From positions 40,442,569 through 40,506,568 of the forward strand of contig NC_088776.1 of NCBI RefSeq assembly GCF_954871325.1: a stretch of DNA of 64,000 bases, written 5' to 3'. Made by a program: the position numbers and the translations under genes. The notes under the pieces were generated by a model. The model worked only from the letters and a program-made list of their open reading frames with translations, was not told where the DNA came from and did not search any database. Shown in pieces: positions 60,201 to 64,000 of the stretch (the first letter of the stretch is position 1; each line of letters starts with the position of its first letter). Source of the stretch: Gordionus sp. m RMFG-2023. Its lineage: Eukaryota > Nematomorpha > Gordioida > Chordodea > Parachordodidae.

Positions 60201-63200
60201 CATTTTACCTGATTCTATTTAAAACCTAACAATACAAGATGGTACATTTCAATTTCAAATAACCTACGCCGATAAATAAGTTACCTAGTTTCGGGAATAT
60301 TTTAAAAATTACCATAATGTGTAAAGATTAAATACAACCGATCTTATTTTGGCATTGGATTTTTTAAAAATAACCTTATGTACAAAACTATTCGTTGGCT
60401 TTATTCTATCTTTGATGCAACTCACCACGTGTTCTAGAGTGAGCCAATCAAATGCAGGGGGTTAGAAGGACAGTTGAATCAGTAATAGATTAGCGCCAAC
60501 CAAAAATTAATTTCTATCCTAAAATATCATTTAGAATTCTAAAACAAAGCTGATCATTTCAAAAATGACTTTAAGAAAATTGGTCCTCCGATATGGTTAC
60601 CTTTTAAAAGTGCTGAGTTTTATCATAATAAAATTTTTGTAAAAAATTTAATATTTTATATTAAATGATTTTTTTAACGTATAAATCTATCTAAATTATG
60701 AATAATTTAAACCACCCCTTCTCCCGTTCTTTCCAGATATATTGCGGAAAAATCCCGAAAGATATATTTGAAGACGAATTGATTCCGCTTTTCGAGGGCG
60801 TGGATCGAATATGGGATTTCCGTCTCATGATCGACTCCTCCAACGGGGGAGCCAGCAAAGGCTTTGCTTTCGTTCAATATCCCGACAAAGAAATGGCCGA
60901 AAAAGCTGTTAAAACGGTTTTTTAAACTATATTATTTACATTTTAATATAATGTCTAATTAATTTAATGTTGTATGATATACCTGGTACTGGTATTTTTA
61001 TGTGAAAATATTGTATATTTGGCAAGCCAACTTAAAGATAATAAAATCTCTTTTTTAAATTAATTTTGAGTGAATTTAATTATTTTTAAATTACAACTTA
61101 AATTATTTTTTTATAGATAGGACAGAGAAAATTTAAAATACATTTTACATTCAAATATTTTTAATCGGAACCAATCAAGGTTTCGAACCGTTAAGCATAA
61201 CGGTTCGGTTTGTTCCGGTTTTTAGTTTAAAATTTTATAAAGGTTTTGTTCCATATCGGTTTTTTTAAAAAAAATTCATATCGGTTCGGTTAGGTTTATG
61301 ATTTATAACGGTTCATTTCGGTTTGTTCCGGTTTTTATAAATTTGATTTAAAAAAAATTAATCATTAACCATTTATATATTAATTTTAGAGAAAAATCTT
61401 ATCAATTTATAATTTCTTATTTAATTTAACCATGATAATCTAATAGATATTTTTATTAAACTTAGTAAATATAAATTAGACAAATTAATTTTTTTTATTT
61501 CATAAATAAATGATAAAAACAAACATGCGTAAATACAATGATGAATAAAATAACACATAAATATAATAAAAGGTATACTATTTATGTTTAAAAAGAGAAT
61601 TAGAACGGATGAAAATATTTTCTAATATTTCAGGATTTAATTTAGTTCTCTGCGCAGAGAGTATAAACTTTAGGCTAGAAAATGCTCTTTCTACGGATAC
61701 GTGCATAGCTGGAACTGCTAGCACATTTATAGCTAACTTATAAAGTTCTGGCATATTATTCATTACATTTCCCCAATAATTCAAAAGATTAGTATCTTTT
61801 TCTAATCTCTCTATATTATCAAATGACCGAATTATATATTCTATTTCTATACATTTATTATAATTTTCTATGCCCTGAGAATTATTCTTATTAAGACTTT
61901 TATGCGACTTTAATAAATCTTCAAAATCATCATCAAAATTATCTTTCGAATGCGAACACGTAGGCATAGTATTTAGAATTTCAATATTCTGATTATTTAG
62001 ACTTTGTATCAAGTTCCAAGTTTTACAAAGATGTTTTCTGGCGATCGCTCTTTCTTCAAATGTTAGAAATATTATTTTAATAATAAATAATTTATAATAA
62101 CTTAAATGAATATTAGAATTCTAAATTTAAAAAAACAATATGATTATAAATAAAAAATTATCATATCATTAAAATATTGCTGACCATTTTATTTATTGTC
62201 ATTTAAATTCTATGATCCAAGCTTTTATAATGAGATAATAAACCATATAATATAAAAATGATTGTAAAAAGTACTTGATTTCTATTAGATGTTAGTTATT
62301 AATAGTAGATTTATTTAATTTTTTCCTAAATTGCAAATATTATTATAAAAGCTTATTAATAACTTATATATATAATCTTGTTAATTTAGCCAAGAATAAT
62401 TATGTGTGATTATCTAATTAACAGATAATTAGCCTAATCTCTAATAAAATAAGTATTTAAAGAAAAAAACATGGTATTAATTGATATATAATGTTGATAA
62501 TAAAAAAATATTTAATTTGAAAAGAAATCACCAATTTAAAAACTTCCCCCAAGGAAAATTAAAATTTCAAATATAGATTAATAATTTAAAATTAATTATT
62601 TTTTAAAACAACTGGTTCAAAATTATTATAACGGTTCGGTTTGCTCTTTTTATATTTTCTTTATAACGGTTCGGTTAAGGTTACGGTTCAGAAAATCCTA
62701 ACGGTTCATTCCGGTTTGGCGGTTCAGTTCGGTTCGAAACCCTGGAACCAATAATATAATTTACTTATCATGTTGATTTTCAAATATGAATTAAGGAAAT
62801 TTTAGAATGACTAATTTATGTAATATTTGCCAAATTGAGGTATTTTTAAAATTTACGAATAACGACTGACTACCTATTGAGCCATGAATGATTGCTCATT
62901 ATTTATATTTTTATGCGAATTGAATAATTATTTTATTTTTATTCACTCGATTTGAATATTATTCATTCAGATTATTGCTCATGGAATCGAATGTTTAATG
63001 TTCGAAAAAAATTTTTTATTTGAATAAATAAATATTCGCGAATCCACGCATGTAATCGAAAATTCAATATTCGACATGAATAATTTTATTCGAATAATCA
63101 GAAATGGATATTCGCGAATCGAATCATGTTCATTTTAAATTAACACGCTATAACAAAAAAATCTATTTAAAAAAATTAGCTGAACAATTACGAGATCAGG

Positions 63201-63863
63201 CCTGGAAAATATCTAAAGCTCAACATATCTATCCCTAACTTGAGGTTATTCGTTGGTAATATTCCAAAATCCAAAGGGAAGGACGAAATATTTGAAGAAT
63301 TTTTGAAACTTACTGGTCATTTTTTAATATATATTATATTTATACCATTTTCTTATCTGGTTTTATTTTTTATTCATTATATCAATATTGAACTCTAACA
63401 AAACTAGGAAAAATCATTACATCTTGTAGGAATTTATTGGGCGTTATTTTCAAATATCTTTTTTCCCTTCTGTGATTCTACTTAAAATTTTATTTTTCTC
63501 AATTTTATTCGACTATGGTATTCAATTTTATTATAGGGTTTTTTCAAAAAAATGTTGCTCAATAAAGATAGGTTTTACTTTATAGCACCAAATTTTTGGT
63601 TATTTATTGTTTCCCATTTACCCACGGTAAGATACTTATAGGCTAATATTTTTTAAATATATTTAAAACAAAATATTTAGATGGCCTAGTGGACGTTATT
63701 GTTTATTCAACTCCCGGTGAGAAACGCAAAAACAGGGGGTTTTGCTTTCTTCAATACGAAAGTCATTTGGCTGCTAGCGTTGCTAAAAAACGTTTAACCA
63801 ATAACCTTCATAGCAATATAAACCCCACTGGTCTAGGTCCTGGCCCTTATTATTACAATTTAG
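51072..63863 (+). CDS. SYNCRIP: SYNCRIP / hnRNP Q-R homologue, exons 1-6 (3' part beyond window)
   Basis: Six plus-strand exons (51072-51276, 51319-51860, 51919-52026, 60737-60916, 63180-63315, 63681-63863) join in phase to 451 codons. The ATG at 51072 follows an in-frame TGA. The order is: an N-terminal helical acidic (NURR-like) domain, an Asn/Ser-rich region, the family linker [23 protein letters not shown]1 (RNP2 IYCGKI, RNP1 KGFAFVQY), and RRM2 (RNP2 LFVGNI, RNP1 RGFCFLQY). SYNCRIP-type proteins bind mRNA in nucleus and cytoplasm and act in splicing, transport, editing complexes and translation control. The Trp in PPPDW and [12 protein letters not shown] resemble invertebrate Syp more than human SYNCRIP. 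RRM3 and any RGG tail lie past 64000. Introns 3 (8.7 kb) and 4 (2.3 kb) are swollen by transposons. Confidence 0.95.
51319..51860 (+). CDS. SYNCRIP exon 2
   Basis: 542 bp, phase 1 in and phase 0 out. The intron before it is only 42 bp. It encodes [19 protein letters not shown] and [15 protein letters not shown], matching DLDERAIEALKEF...VLQQFKDSDL of the human protein. A long Asn/Ser-rich stretch follows and the exon ends in SETKLK, equivalent to DEAKIK. Confidence 0.88.
51919..52026 (+). CDS. SYNCRIP exon 3
   Basis: 108 bp, phase 0 on both sides. It encodes [20 protein letters not shown] then [16 protein letters not shown], a nearly diagnostic match to the hnRNP Q/R linker. The donor is GAG|GTAATT. 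Confidence 0.95.
54542..54583. repeat. Solo hAT right terminus with C-run
   Basis: A run of about 18 Cs followed by AAGTAAAATCTTATAGATGC and CACTG. Inverted, it reads CAGTGGCATCTATAAG...GGGG, the same layout as the right end of the hAT element at 41155-42781. No left partner was found. Confidence 0.65.
55180..55700 (+). pseudogene. Unrecognised coding-like relic, Arg-rich, with a 75-bp tandem duplication
   Basis: A plus-strand frame reads [20 protein letters not shown] and then [12 protein letters not shown] before breaks. A second open piece (about 55470-55700) contains [20 protein letters not shown]. The 75-bp unit starting TTCCCTATGCGTAG at 55543 is repeated at 55618. Base composition is richer in GC than the surroundings. 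I do not recognise the family; it could be ORF1-like or another element's coding region. Confidence 0.4.
55543..55692 (+). repeat. 75-bp tandem duplication
   Basis: Two adjacent copies, 55543-55617 and 55618-55692, sharing TTCCCTATGCGTAG, ATTCCCAAAGT, and AAATTTAGACTATA; they differ by small indels. Confidence 0.8.
55960..57680 (-). mobile_element. LINE (APE endonuclease + reverse transcriptase), broken, with a MITE inserted
   Basis: On the minus strand, from high to low coordinates: [13 protein letters not shown] (about 57640, endonuclease start); [13 protein letters not shown] (endonuclease, about 57590); then [29 protein letters not shown] (RT, about 56995-56940), [10 protein letters not shown] (about 56815), and [12 protein letters not shown] with the catalytic YADD (about 56655). 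A tail with [13 protein letters not shown] lies near 56240. Several frameshifts and a large deletion between endonuclease and RT make it non-functional. The layout fits an APE-type non-LTR element; the clade is not resolved. Confidence 0.85.
57085..57300. mobile_element. CCGGGCC MITE inserted in the LINE
   Basis: CAGGCCCGGCACG near the left and CGGGCCGGGTACGTGCCGGG with GCAGATCTCTA at the right end match the 18845-19257 element. It interrupts the LINE coding sequence between endonuclease and RT. The left border is uncertain. Confidence 0.65.
58775..58970. mobile_element. hAT-type MITE (TAGTGTTG family)
   Basis: CAGTGTTGTTAAACAGCTCT ... ATCGAGCCGTTTAGCAACATTA, 196 bp, with flanks AATGAATG and GCTGAATG (6 of 8). 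Confidence 0.8.
59141..59220. repeat. Short ATCGG-rich block
   Basis: Holds ATATCGGCCCCGATACGATA and TATCGGTACCGATCC, two local palindromes like those at the ends of other elements here. No element borders were found. Confidence 0.4.
60737..60916 (+). CDS. SYNCRIP exon 4 (RRM1)
   Basis: 180 bp, phase 0 on both sides, acceptor TCTTTCCAG and donor ACG|GTTTTT. It encodes [30 protein letters not shown] and [20 protein letters not shown]. The ATG at 60698 is intronic and is not a start. Confidence 0.95.
61176..62744 (-). mobile_element. hAT element in SYNCRIP intron 4, exact 8-bp TSD
   Basis: The ends CAAGGTTTCGAACCG and (inverted) CAGGGTTTCGAACCG sit in an exact 8-bp duplication GAACCAAT (61168-61175 and 62745-62752). 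Subterminal repeats of CGGTTCGGTTT / TTCCGGTTTTT occur at both ends. The element is 1569 bp and internally deleted. It accounts for most of the 2263-bp intron. Confidence 0.93.
61578..62012 (-). pseudogene. hAT transposase C-terminal part
   Basis: An open frame of ~144 codons. It contains [20 protein letters not shown], then the dimerisation block [20 protein letters not shown] followed by [17 protein letters not shown], a strong match to hAT C-termini. The catalytic DDE core and zinc finger are deleted. The frame is clean, so the insertion is fairly recent. It is transcribed, if at all, antisense to SYNCRIP. Confidence 0.88.
62880..63125. repeat. ATTCGCGAATC / TTCGAATA-type repeats
   Basis: Recurrent short near-palindromes (ATTCGCGAATC, ATTCGAATAA, ATCGAATGTTTAATGTTCGA) in the SYNCRIP intron just before exon 5. 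They resemble hAT subterminal repeats, but no termini were found. Confidence 0.5.
63180..63315 (+). CDS. SYNCRIP exon 5 (RRM1 end, RRM2 start)
   Basis: 136 bp, phase 0 in and phase 1 out. It encodes [20 protein letters not shown] and [20 protein letters not shown]. It is too short to show as an open frame of its own. The donor is ACTG|GTCATT. Confidence 0.95.
63681..63863 (+). CDS. SYNCRIP exon 6 (RRM2 end)
   Basis: The acceptor is ATATTTAG and the first codon is completed as Asp. It encodes [20 protein letters not shown] and [20 protein letters not shown]. The following [14 protein letters not shown] replaces the usual KVWGNxxxVDWADP segment and is unfamiliar. The donor TTTAG|GTATTTTTT at 63864 is the best fit but less certain. 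Confidence 0.85.
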
Positions 63864-64000
63864 GTATTTTTTTTATTATGATATGCAGAAATATTTTAGA
63901 TTAATTTGGAAACTATAAGAAGAAAAGGTAGTTATGATTTTATAAACATAGAGGAAGCAGTTTTATAATTATAAATACTATTGTGACTTTGACCAAGATT
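63864..64000 (+). other. Start of SYNCRIP intron 6 (inferred)
   Basis: AT-rich sequence after the proposed donor. RRM3 is expected beyond the window. Confidence 0.6.

Larger units (their letters stand above)
52027..60736 (+). other. SYNCRIP intron 3 (8.7 kb), transposon-filled
   Basis: Besides the elements listed separately, it holds diverged pieces of the TAGTGTTG MITE (about 52630-52960) and long AT-rich stretches. I recognise no further SYNCRIP exon in it. Confidence 0.75.

Noticed and set aside
60698-60736. ATG at 60698 as start of an RRM protein
   Set aside because: It lies before a good TCTTTCCAG acceptor; the RRM is an internal SYNCRIP exon.

Overview
The window is a piece of an AT-rich, intron-rich metazoan genome, packed with DNA transposons. 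Two host genes could be pieced together exon by exon, and both families are animal-specific. This points to an invertebrate with a large, repeat-laden genome and fairly divergent proteins. I cannot name the phylum from this sequence alone. No tRNA, rRNA, CRISPR or prokaryotic operon structure was seen.

Host gene 1 (minus strand, 25346 down to 15796) is a Rho guanine-nucleotide exchange factor of the NET1/ARHGEF3 type. Ten exons, all with GT..AG borders and matching phases, sum to 590 codons including the stop. They give a linker, a DH domain and a PH domain. The starting methionine is not in the first exon found, so at least one upstream exon is missing. Host gene 2 (plus strand, 51072 to beyond the window) is a SYNCRIP/hnRNP Q-R homologue. 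It has an N-terminal acidic/NURR-like domain, the [13 protein letters not shown] linker, RRM1 and RRM2; RRM3 and the RGG tail lie past the right edge. Its introns are loaded with mobile elements.

The rest is mainly transposons. hAT elements dominate: 1787-5430, 6374-7184, 17339-18391, 36009-37383, 41155-42781 and 61176-62744, plus at least two MITE families (TAGTGTTG... and TAGAGATCTGCA...). Many of these have exact or near-exact 8-bp target-site duplications. Others are an element with ~0.5-kb terminal inverted repeats and an SDG...HGKSPCD transposase (8214-10361), a P-element/THAP9-like transposase C-terminus (43136-43919), Helitron helicase and Rep pieces (31326-35400), an APE-type LINE (55960-57680), a second LINE tail (28265-28495), and a short fossil Ty3/Gypsy gag next to the Helitron.

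The most striking structures are two palindromic foldback-like elements whose arms are tandem arrays of a ~20-bp AAAAAAGGAAAAG-type unit. The smaller is 23561-24671. The larger, 38280-40991, carries a second palindrome in its centre. A recurring theme is that several hAT or MITE families carry their own short, GC-richer, often self-complementary subterminal repeats (GGTCAATTGACC, CGGTTCGGTTT, CCGGGCC).
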